A DNA stretch of 5,938 nucleotides from Pseudomonadota bacterium. GTDB taxonomy: Bacteria > Pseudomonadota > Alphaproteobacteria > Rhizobiales > Hyphomicrobiaceae. Location: NCBI GenBank assembly GCA_023410905.1, contig JAEYPL010000066.1, forward strand, positions 1 to 5,938. Direction: 5' to 3'. Under the pieces are notes generated by a model. It was not told the origin of the DNA and ran no database searches. It saw only the letters and a list, made by a program, of their open reading frames with translations. The stretch's first letter is position 1. Each line of letters starts with the position of its first letter. Shown here in pieces: positions 1-5,050 of the stretch. The position numbers and the translations under genes are program-made.

Positions 1-1
1 C

Positions 2-601
2 GAGTGCTATTCGGACCTCGTGTGGAGCGGCGAGCGCCCGCAAGCCTTGCGCGGCATCACGGGCGATGATCGCGTCATCCATATCGGCTCGTTCTCGAAG
101 TCGATCGCGCCCGCGCTGCGCCTGGGCTATGTCGTCGCGAGCTGGCCGGTCATGAGCCGCCTGCTTGCCTTGAAGTCCGATGCGGGCACGGGCGCCATCG
201 AGCAGATGATCATGGCGGAGTACTGCAACGGCCGCTTCGACGATCATGTCGTGAAGCTCCGCAAGGTGCTCAAGCGCAAGCTCGACGTGCTGACCGAGTC
301 TCTGGCTGCGAGCTTCGGGACGGCTGCCGAGTTCGAGCCCTCCGAGGGCGGCATCTTTCTCTGGGTGAAGCTGCCGGATGCGGTCGATACCACCAAGCTG
401 TTTCAGGTCGCGGGCAAGGAAGGCGTCGCGATCAACCCCGGCGCGGAATGGTCGGTCGATCCGAAGCACGGGCAGTCGCGCCTGCGCATCTGCTTCGCCA
501 ATCCGAGCGAGCAGACCATTCGCGATGGTGTGGCCAAGCTCGCCGAGATCTGCAATCGCGAGTTCGGCGTGCCGACGCGCATCGCCAACGTCGGTCGCTG
601 A
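2..601 (+). CDS. PLP-dependent aminotransferase, fold type I (3' part, 5' end outside window)
   Basis: The reading frame is open from base 2 to the TGA at 599-601, so about 199 residues of the C-terminal half are present and the start lies upstream of the window. Visible are the end of a conserved strand (ECYSDLVW at bases 2-25, with the Tyr at 8-10), the cofactor motif GSFSKSIAPALRLGY with the Schiff-base lysine at bases 98-100, a small-domain motif EGGIFLWVKLP, and the substrate-carboxylate arginine in LRICFANP (bases 485-487). This pattern fits class I/II aminotransferases of the 2-aminoadipate/aromatic (LysN/ARO8) and MocR-like type, which move an amino group between an amino acid and a 2-oxo acid using pyridoxal phosphate in the cytosol. 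Whether an N-terminal GntR-type DNA-binding domain exists, which would make it a MocR regulator, cannot be seen. The substrate is unknown. A hairpin follows the stop. Confidence 0.9.
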   Translation, partial: ECYSDLVWSGERPQALRGITGDDRVIHIGSFSKSIAPALRLGYVVASWPVMSRLLALKSDAGTGAIEQMIMAEYCNGRFDDHVVKLRKVLKRKLDVLTESLAASFGTAAEFEPSEGGIFLWVKLPDAVDTTKLFQVAGKEGVAINPGAEWSVDPKHGQSRLRICFANPSEQTIRDGVAKLAEICNREFGVPTRIANVGR

Positions 602-615
602 TCCACTATCTGAAA

Positions 616-646
616 CCCCTCTCCCTGCTTTTGCGCGGGAGAGGGG
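616..646 (+). terminator. GC-rich hairpin after aminotransferase gene, repeat-derived, possible terminator
   Basis: A 10-bp perfect stem (CCCCTCTCCC at 616-625 and GGGAGAGGGG at 637-646) closes an 11-base loop, 15 bases after the aminotransferase stop. No U-tract follows, so it is not a textbook intrinsic terminator. The arm sequence matches the CCCTCTCCCC core of the repeats at 5834-5859 and 5904-5938, so it is best read as a copy of a dispersed palindromic element that may help end or stabilise the transcript. Confidence 0.5.
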
Positions 647-668
647 AATCCCGCTTCTTCCTCGCCCG

Positions 669-719
669 CCCAGCCCGGCCCATCTCGCGCGGCTGGGATG
701 CCGAAGCGGCCAAAATCCC
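669..719. repeat. two overlapping weak inverted repeats in intergenic region
   Basis: CCCAGCC (669-675) pairs with GGCTGGG (691-697) across a 15-base loop. Alternatively GGGAT (695-699) pairs with ATCCC (715-719) enclosing GCCG-AAG-CGGC (700-710). The two structures share bases and are mutually exclusive. No function is evident. They fill the part of the 602-835 gap between the repeat hairpin and the LexA-type box. Confidence 0.3.
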
Positions 720-744
720 GGGGAGAACGCGCAATTTTTCCGTA

Positions 745-759
745 GAACATTTAGAGAAC
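745..759 (+). promoter_or_regulatory. LexA (SOS) box, alphaproteobacterial direct-repeat type
   Basis: The sequence GAAC-ATTTAGA-GAAC is a perfect GAAC-N7-GAAC direct repeat; on the other strand it reads GTTC-N7-GTTC. This is the known layout of LexA sites in Alphaproteobacteria. The flanks (extra A after the second GAAC, T-rich run at 735-739) also look like promoter DNA, and a weak -10 candidate TAGGAT lies at 766-771. The next gene is the DUF2130 gene, 76 bases downstream, so LexA would repress it until DNA damage. The match is seen; LexA binding is inferred. Confidence 0.7.
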
Positions 760-804
760 AAATAGTAGGATGAGTCGATCGTGAAATTGCAGATGGGATG
801 GTCG

Positions 805-830
805 CCCTCCGGGTGGTCCGCCCGGATGGG
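805..830 (+). promoter_or_regulatory. hairpin covering the ribosome binding site of the DUF2130 gene
   Basis: CCCTCCGGG (805-813) can pair with CCCGGA (821-826) and GGG (828-830), leaving a single bulged T at 827 and a 7-base loop: nine pairs in all. The right arm contains the GGG of the GGGAG Shine-Dalgarno sequence (828-832), which lies only three bases before the ATG at 836. Folding would hide the ribosome binding site and reduce translation. The pairing is read from the sequence; its effect is inferred. Confidence 0.4.
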
Positions 831-835
831 AGCGT

Positions 836-2119
836 ATGAACCAACCAGTCATCCATTGCCCGGCCTGCAGCACCGAGATCAAGCTGACCGAATCCCTCGC
901 GGCTCCGCTGATCGAGCAGACGCGCCGGCAGTTCGAGCGAACCTTGGCAGCCAAGGATGCCGAGGTGGCGAAGCGCGAGGCTACGCTCAAGACCAAAGAG
1001 AGTGAGCTTGCCGCCGCCAAGGCGTCCGTCGATGAGCAAGTCGCCGCGAAGGTGAAAGCCGAGCGCGCCGCCATCGCAGCCGAGGAGGCCAAGAAGGCGA
1101 AGCTTCTGGCGGCGTCCGATCTCGATCAGAAGGCCAAAGAGCTGAGCGACCTGCAGGAGGTCTTGAAGGAGCGCGACGCCAAGCTGGCCGACGCGCAGAA
1201 GGCGCAAGCCGACCTCATCCGCAAGCAGCGCGAGCTCGACGATGCCAAGCGCGAGATGGACCTGACCATCGAGAAGAAGGTGCAGGAGTCGCTCGTCGCG
1301 GTCCGCGACAAGGCCCGGCAGGAGGGCGAAGAGGCGCTCAGGCTCCGCGTGCTCGAGAAGGAGGAGCAGATTTCCTCCATGCAGCGGCAGATCGAGGATC
1401 TGAAGCGCAAGGCCGAGCAGGGGTCACAGCAGTTGCAGGGGGAGGTCCTGGAGCTGGAGCTCGAGGCGTTGCTGCGCTCGAAGTTTCCGCTGGATCTGAT
1501 CGAGCCCGTGCCGAAGGGCGAGTTCGGCGGCGACGTACTGCAGCGGGTGCTCGGCATTTCGGGTCAAGCTTGCGGAACCATACTCTGGGAATCCAAGCGG
1601 ACGAAGAACTGGAGCGACGGCTGGCTCGCCAAGCTGCGTGACGATCAACGATCCGCAAATGCGGAGCTGGCGCTGCTGGTCTCCAATGTGCTGCCCAAGG
1701 GCGTGACAGCGTTCGATCACGTGGATGGTATCTGGGTGGCGGAATCCCGCTGCGCGGTTCCCGTCGCCATTGCGTTGCGTCAGTCGCTGATCGAGATCGC
1801 CAAGGTGCGACAGGCAGGAGATGGCCAGCAAACGAAGATGGAGCTGGTCTACGACTATCTGACGGGCCCGCGCTTCCGGCATCGCGTCGAGGCGATCGTC
1901 GAGAAATTCTCCGACATGCAAGCCGATCTCGACAGGGAGCGTAAGACAATGACGCGCCTGTGGGCGAAGCGGCAAACGCAGATCCAGGGCGTGATCGAGT
2001 CGACCGTCGGTATGTACGGTGACTTGCAAGGGATTGCGGGCAAGGCGCTTCAGGAGATCGAAGCGCTGTCGCTGCCGGCGCTCGAAGGGCCGGAGCACGA
2101 GAGGGATGCTGCCGAATAA
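836..2119 (+). CDS. DUF2130 domain protein: CxxC knuckle, long coiled coil, PD-(D/E)XK-like C-terminal domain
   Basis: A 427-residue protein. The ATG at 836 is the only usable start: no start codon lies between it and the in-frame stop at 782-784, and GGGAG precedes it. Residues 8-11 form a CPAC knuckle, the remains of a small zinc-ribbon-like motif. Residues about 25-205 are charged Ala/Glu/Lys/Arg heptad-like sequence, a long coiled coil. From about 203 the DUF2130 domain (PF09903) follows: ELEALLRSKFP (208-218), KGEFGGD with Asp233, and ILWESKRTKNW with Glu252 and Lys254, then KLRDDQRSANAELALLVSNVLPKG. The order Glu, GG-Asp, Glu-x-Lys fits a PD-(D/E)XK nuclease core, an inference for this family of unknown function. 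Coiled coil plus nuclease-like domain recalls RmuC. A LexA-type box upstream suggests SOS induction. It is transcribed alone and converges on the DUF1134 gene. Confidence 0.9.
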   Translation: MNQPVIHCPACSTEIKLTESLAAPLIEQTRRQFERTLAAKDAEVAKREATLKTKESELAAAKASVDEQVAAKVKAERAAIAAEEAKKAKLLAASDLDQKAKELSDLQEVLKERDAKLADAQKAQADLIRKQRELDDAKREMDLTIEKKVQESLVAVRDKARQEGEEALRLRVLEKEEQISSMQRQIEDLKRKAEQGSQQLQGEVLELELEALLRSKFPLDLIEPVPKGEFGGDVLQRVLGISGQACGTILWESKRTKNWSDGWLAKLRDDQRSANAELALLVSNVLPKGVTAFDHVDGIWVAESRCAVPVAIALRQSLIEIAKVRQAGDGQQTKMELVYDYLTGPRFRHRVEAIVEKFSDMQADLDRERKTMTRLWAKRQTQIQGVIESTVGMYGDLQGIAGKALQEIEALSLPALEGPEHERDAAE

Positions 2120-2120
2120 C

Positions 2121-2150
2121 GCGCGTCGCTTGGCGGTCAGGCTGACGCGC
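2121..2150. terminator. inverted repeat between convergent genes, possible bidirectional terminator
   Basis: GCGCGTC (2121-2127) is the exact complement of GACGCGC (2144-2150), separated by 16 bases, in the 51-base gap between the stop codons of two convergent genes. Neither side carries a clear U-tract, so terminator function rests on position and the GC-rich 7-bp stem only. Confidence 0.35.
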
Positions 2151-2170
2151 AAAGTTCGGGTAAAGTCTGC

Positions 2171-3460
2171 TCAGAAGGGATTCCACGTCGGCTTCGAGGC
2201 GAAGCGGATGTAGCCGATGCTGGCGCCGAGACGGAAGCCCAGCCCAGTGCGGATCGGCGCCATGATGATTTCCTCGTTGTTGAGGAACGTAATGCCCGCG
2301 CCGCCGATGAAGTAGGCCGCGCCATCGATGCCGGAGAAGCCCCGATAGATGTGCCCCGCCTCACGCATCCCGTAGATGAGGAATAGCGTCTGCGAGCCGG
2401 CGGCGCCGAAATCATAGCCGACGGATGGGCCGTGCCAGTAGACCTTCCCGACCGGCTTGCCCTTCATGTAGAGCTTGCCGCTACCGTAGCGCACGCCAGC
2501 GATGAAGGCGCCACCACCCTCCTCGCCGATGACATAGGCCGTCGGCCGGCCATAGTTCGAGAAAGCGTGCTCGATGACGCTTGCGACATTCGCCGACCAA
2601 TTCGGGAGACCACCGCGGGCTGCGGTTTTGATCTCATCCATCGAGTACGTATCGGTCGTCGGAATTGGCTTCGGCGCGCCCGCCTTGGCCGGCGGCGGAA
2701 TGGGCGCTACCGAGGGCGTAATCGCCGCGACGCGGCGAGGAATAGGCAATGGCGGCACGGCAGCCGGCGGCGGATCGGCAGCTTGCGGTGTCGTGGTCAC
2801 GGTCCATTGGCCGAGCGGCGCCTCGGCGGGCGGTAATGGTACCAGCGGCGCCGCCCATGGGGTTGTCCATGGGGGATTAGCGGCTGCGGCCGTCGTGGTC
2901 TCGTCCTGGCGGGCGACTTCGATCGGCCGCGGGGCCATATCGTCACGTGGTGGCATGGCGCTCAGCGACGGCGCGCGTATGAGAGCGGTCTCGGCCTGCT
3001 TCAATGGGCGTTCGCCCGCCGGCAATGTGAGAGCGTGATCGATCCGCTGTAACACGAGATCGCTCTTCTGGCGGACCGTGGTCGAAAGTGCGGACGCCGT
3101 GGCGCGCAGTTCGGCGAGCTTCGCGCAGTCGCCGGGATGCCGCGATCCTTCCTCCGAGATGCGGTCGAGCGTGGCGAGGAGCTGCGCGGCCTTATGATCG
3201 AGCGCCTCGGTCTCCGCGTCGGCCAGCAGCTCGCGGGCGCGGTCGGCCTGCTCATCGTCGCGCCAGCCGTGACGCGCCTTCAGCTTGGTAATTCCTGCCT
3301 GGATGCGCGGCTGCGTCTCGCCACTGTGCCGGCGCAGCCCGGCCGCGGCATCATCCACCACCTTCGAGAAACGATCCGGACCGCAGCTTTGCGCCTGCGC
3401 GAAGGCAGGCCCGGAAAGGGCCGCGGTCGCGAGAAGGGCTGTCAGCACACGGTTGAGCAT
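2171..3460 (-). CDS. EipA-family (DUF1134) periplasmic envelope protein with long N-terminal extension
   Basis: A 429-residue exported protein. Residues 1-21 are a Sec signal peptide (MLNRVLTALLATAALSGPAFA, cleavage expected after the Ala-Phe-Ala). Residues 22-162 are mostly helical and charged and hold the only two cysteines I see (Cys26, Cys112), which could form a disulfide in the periplasm. Residues about 163-269 are rich in Pro, Ala and Thr and look disordered. Residues 270-429 form the DUF1134 domain (PF06577): GLPNWSANVASVIEHAF, a Gly-rich strand region, YWHGPSVGYDFG, and a C-terminal strand series ending WNPF. In Brucella abortus the DUF1134 protein EipA is a small periplasmic beta-barrel protein needed for envelope stress resistance. 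The core here fits that family, but this protein is about twice as long. The start is supported by the signal peptide and by GAGG 10 bases upstream. It is divergent from the next gene. Confidence 0.85.
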   Translation of the reverse strand: MLNRVLTALLATAALSGPAFAQAQSCGPDRFSKVVDDAAAGLRRHSGETQPRIQAGITKLKARHGWRDDEQADRARELLADAETEALDHKAAQLLATLDRISEEGSRHPGDCAKLAELRATASALSTTVRQKSDLVLQRIDHALTLPAGERPLKQAETALIRAPSLSAMPPRDDMAPRPIEVARQDETTTAAAANPPWTTPWAAPLVPLPPAEAPLGQWTVTTTPQAADPPPAAVPPLPIPRRVAAITPSVAPIPPPAKAGAPKPIPTTDTYSMDEIKTAARGGLPNWSANVASVIEHAFSNYGRPTAYVIGEEGGGAFIAGVRYGSGKLYMKGKPVGKVYWHGPSVGYDFGAAGSQTLFLIYGMREAGHIYRGFSGIDGAAYFIGGAGITFLNNEEIIMAPIRTGLGFRLGASIGYIRFASKPTWNPF

Positions 3461-3494
3461 CGCTCGCGAGCCTCGAGATGGGAGCGCGCCTGAG

Positions 3495-3509
3495 ATTAAT
3501 ATGGTTTAC
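3495..3509 (-). promoter_or_regulatory. candidate CtrA-like site upstream of the DUF1134 gene
   Basis: Read on the minus strand, GTAAACCATATTAAT contains TAAACCAT, seven of eight matches to the CtrA half-site TTAACCAT, followed by a TTAA five bases later instead of the usual seven. It lies about 35-50 bases before the ATG at 3460, a plausible promoter position. Brucella eipA is known to be activated by CtrA, which is why the match is worth recording. The full TTAA-N7-TTAA consensus is not met. Confidence 0.25.
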
Positions 3510-3646
3510 GCGAAAGTCAGGCCCAGTTGGCGCCGCCAAGACGATCAAACCGCACGGCTGCGGACCAGGGTTGCGCAATGGCCACAGCGAGAGGTGCACG
3601 CGGCGCGCGGTAAACGCGGCCGCAATGGCGCATTCTGCTGGGTGGG

Positions 3647-3682
3647 TAATCATTTATGCATCTGAATTATAATGACTATATG
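3647..3682. promoter_or_regulatory. AT-rich island with perfect TATAAT, probable promoter
   Basis: This is an AT-rich stretch in a strongly GC-rich window. It carries TATAAT at 3668-3673 inside the self-complementary ATTATAAT (3666-3673), so a -10 hexamer is readable on both strands. No good TTGACA-like -35 lies 16-18 bases upstream on either strand. It could serve the membrane protein/nuoE genes on the plus strand or add a distal promoter for the DUF1134 gene. Confidence 0.35.
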
Positions 3683-3700
3683 CTCTCGCCAGTTCGGGTT

Positions 3701-3727
3701 GTCGTCGCTTGACGACACCTTCGAAGG
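3701..3727. repeat. GTCGTC/GACGAC hairpin and adjacent CCTTCGAAGG palindrome
   Basis: GTCGTC (3701-3706) pairs with GACGAC (3711-3716) around a 4-base loop, and one more pair (T3700-A3717) extends it. Directly after it lies the perfect 10-base palindrome CCTTCGAAGG (3718-3727). Both sit about 30-50 bases downstream of the TATAAT, within a putative 5' leader or an operator. The function is unknown. Confidence 0.35.
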
Positions 3728-3932
3728 GGCTAGGCCTGCTCTTGCCACGTTGGGCCCGATCTGCCACGCACGACAAGTTGTCCACAGGGCCTTCGCGCAT
3801 TACCCGGCGACGTCGTACGTGCGCGGACTTATCACGTTCGGGGTCTAACGGCAGCGTGGCCGTAGCGCGATGGATCGGATGGCCGGCTAGGGTGCGTGCC
3901 GTGCCCGCAGGACACGGCTCTAAGGTGGGGTC

Positions 3933-3938
3933 GGAGGA
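3933..3938 (+). promoter_or_regulatory. Shine-Dalgarno sequence deciding the start of the small membrane protein
   Basis: GGAGGA lies five bases before the ATG at 3944, a near-ideal ribosome binding site. It argues against the in-frame ATG at 3896, which would place this motif inside the coding region and add 16 polar residues before the first membrane span. Confidence 0.8.
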
Positions 3939-3943
3939 CATAT

Positions 3944-4285
3944 ATGTCGAGCGCATTGCTGTTCGTGCTTGCAGTTGCAGCTTTCGCCTGGGGACTTTCG
4001 CTCGCGAGCTATCGCTGGGTCGCGCTTCAGAATTCCTGGCCCATGGGCGTCTGGCAGGCCGAGCGCCCGATCCTGCCGCGCCTGATCGGCCTCGCCGCCG
4101 GCGGTATTGCCCTGATATCGGCCGTTTCGCTCGGTGGTGCCGCGCTGCCGCTCGTGCTGCTGCTCGGTCTTGTGGGCGCCTGCGTCTGGATCCACCTGCT
4201 GAAGGTCGGGGCGCAGAGTGCCCTGCTGCTCGCGCCGATGGCCACGGTGCTCACGATGGTCGGCTGGGCCCTCGGTACGAGCTGA
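3944..4285 (+). CDS. small hypothetical integral membrane protein, about four spans
   Basis: A 113-residue, very hydrophobic protein that I do not recognise. Likely membrane segments are residues 3-22, 46-63, 66-86 and 93-111, so it is almost entirely membrane-embedded, with one polar loop (residues 23-45, YRWVALQNSWPMGVWQAERPI... in part) rich in Trp. There are no visible catalytic motifs and only one cysteine (Cys80, in the third span). The start at 3944 is set by GGAGGA five bases upstream. It precedes nuoE by 117 bases on the same strand, so the two may share a transcript; complex I clusters of Alphaproteobacteria often contain small unassigned genes, but a link to complex I is only inferred from position. 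GC content and codon use look like those of its neighbours. Confidence 0.75.
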   Translation: MSSALLFVLAVAAFAWGLSLASYRWVALQNSWPMGVWQAERPILPRLIGLAAGGIALISAVSLGGAALPLVLLLGLVGACVWIHLLKVGAQSALLLAPMATVLTMVGWALGTS

Positions 4286-4309
4286 GGCGCGCCGGGGAAA
4301 TCCTGGAAC

Positions 4310-4359
4310 ATGCCTGCCGCGGCGGCGTGACCATTGCTCAACGCGCGCCGGCATGGCAT
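4310..4359 (+). repeat. imperfect inverted repeat in the leader of nuoE
   Basis: ATGCCTGCCG (4310-4319) can pair with CGGCA (4349-4353) and GGCAT (4355-4359), ten pairs with one bulged T at 4354 and a 29-base loop. It lies in the 117-base gap between the membrane-protein gene and nuoE, ending 43 bases before the nuoE start. It has no U-tract, so a processing or stability element is as likely as a terminator. The long loop makes it weak. Confidence 0.3.
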
Positions 4360-4402
4360 CACCGTTCCGCGTCGCACCAATCGACCGTCGAGCAGGAATT
4401 CC

Positions 4403-5008
4403 ATGTCCGTCCGCAGACTTCATCCCGATCAGCCGGTATCCTTCGACTTCACGCCGGAGAACCTCGCTTGGGCCGAAGAGGTGATCCGCCGCTATCCGGC
4501 CGGCAAGCAGGCATCGGCCGTGATCCCGCTGCTCTGGCGGGCGCAGGAGCAGCACGAGAACTGGCTTCCCGAACCGGCCATCCGCTACATCGCCGACATG
4601 CTCGGCATGGCGTACATCCGCGTCTACGAGATCGCGACCTTCTACACGATGTTCCAGCTCTCGCCGGTGGGTAAGAAGGCCCACGTCCAGGTGTGCGGGA
4701 CGACGCCGTGCATGCTGCGCGGCTCGGAGGCCATCAAGGAGGTCTGCAAGCATCGCATCCACCATGATCCGCACCACCTTTCCGAGGACGGCAATTTCTC
4801 CTGGGAGGAGGTCGAGTGTCTGGGAAGCTGCGCCAATGCGCCGATGGTGCAGATTTTCAAGGACACCTACGAGGATCTGACGCCGGAGCTCTTCGAGAAG
4901 GTGCTCGACGGTTATGCGGCCGGCAAGCCGCCCAAGCCGGGTTCGCAGATCGGCCGGCAGGCTTCGGCGCCGCTCGGCGGACCGACCACTCTCAAAGAAA
5001 AAGTGTGA
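4403..5008 (+). CDS. nuoE: NADH-quinone oxidoreductase subunit E (NuoE), [2Fe-2S] subunit of complex I
   Basis: A 201-residue protein of the 24-kDa subunit family. NuoE belongs to the NADH-dehydrogenase module of respiratory complex I, on the cytoplasmic side, and carries the [2Fe-2S] cluster N1a next to the FMN of NuoF. The N-terminal helical part contains FTPENLAWAEEVIRRYP and AVIPLLWRAQEQHENWLP, and YEIATFYTMF follows. The thioredoxin-like part has all four ligands: Cys98 and Cys103 (VCGTTPC) and Cys139 and Cys143 (CLGSC). The C-terminal tail is Gly/Pro-rich, as in other alphaproteobacterial NuoE. The ATG at 4403 has AGGA five bases upstream and gives the usual MSVRRL-type N-terminus; the frame is open to an ATG at 4334, but that adds an Arg-rich stretch foreign to the family. 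No nuoD precedes and no nuoF directly follows it; a terminator starts four bases after the stop. Confidence 0.97.
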   Translation: MSVRRLHPDQPVSFDFTPENLAWAEEVIRRYPAGKQASAVIPLLWRAQEQHENWLPEPAIRYIADMLGMAYIRVYEIATFYTMFQLSPVGKKAHVQVCGTTPCMLRGSEAIKEVCKHRIHHDPHHLSEDGNFSWEEVECLGSCANAPMVQIFKDTYEDLTPELFEKVLDGYAAGKPPKPGSQIGRQASAPLGGPTTLKEKV

Positions 5009-5011
5009 ATG

Positions 5012-5040
5012 CGGGGCGCTTCGGCGCCCCGAACTTTTTT
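5012..5040 (+). terminator. strong intrinsic terminator after nuoE
   Basis: An 8-bp GC stem (CGGGGCGC 5012-5019, GCGCCCCG 5024-5031) closes the very stable C-UUCG-G tetraloop and is followed, after AAC, by six T (5035-5040). It begins four bases after the nuoE stop codon. It has the classic rho-independent form and should end most transcripts that contain nuoE. Confidence 0.92.
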
Positions 5041-5050
5041 AGGCGTGCGA

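Larger units (their letters stand above)
3461..3943. other. divergent intergenic region, 483 bases, no supported gene
   Basis: This stretch separates the minus-strand DUF1134 gene from the plus-strand membrane-protein gene. Reading frames across it are Arg/Ala/Ser/Pro-rich, lack family likeness and are not supported as genes. It holds the CtrA-like candidate (3495-3509), an 8-base palindrome TTGCGCAA (3571-3578), an AT-rich island (3647-3682), a small hairpin (3701-3716) and a palindrome CCTTCGAAGG (3718-3727). From about 3730 to 3930 I see only GC-rich sequence without clear motifs. If transcription starts near 3680 the leader of the membrane-protein gene would be about 260 bases, long enough for a structured leader or a small RNA, but none is recognised. 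Confidence 0.6.

Noticed and set aside
1338..2186. Long minus-strand open frames opposite the DUF2130 gene (1338-2186 and 1424-2152)
   Set aside because: They lie antisense to a gene with clear domain conservation, are Arg/Ser/Pro- or His-rich without family likeness, and arise from GC-rich codon bias.
3778..3786. TTGTCCACA resembling a DnaA box
   Set aside because: It is a single copy with one mismatch to TTATCCACA, with no cluster of boxes, no AT-rich unwinding element beside it and no origin-linked genes.
3461..3943. Possible tRNA or known structured RNA in the intergenic region
   Set aside because: No cloverleaf, T-loop GTTCGAATC-type motif or recognisable riboswitch core could be found; only short hairpins are present.
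4334..4402. Upstream ATG start for nuoE
   Set aside because: The 23 added residues are Arg-rich and absent from NuoE proteins; the ATG at 4403 has a good ribosome binding site and gives the usual N-terminus.
3709..4674. 321-codon plus-strand frame spanning the intergenic region, membrane-protein gene and part of nuoE
   Set aside because: It overlaps two supported genes in another frame, has Arg/Ala-rich composition and no plausible ribosome binding site.
3920..4777. 285-codon minus-strand frame opposite the membrane-protein gene and nuoE
   Set aside because: It is antisense to nuoE, whose identity is certain, and its product resembles no family.
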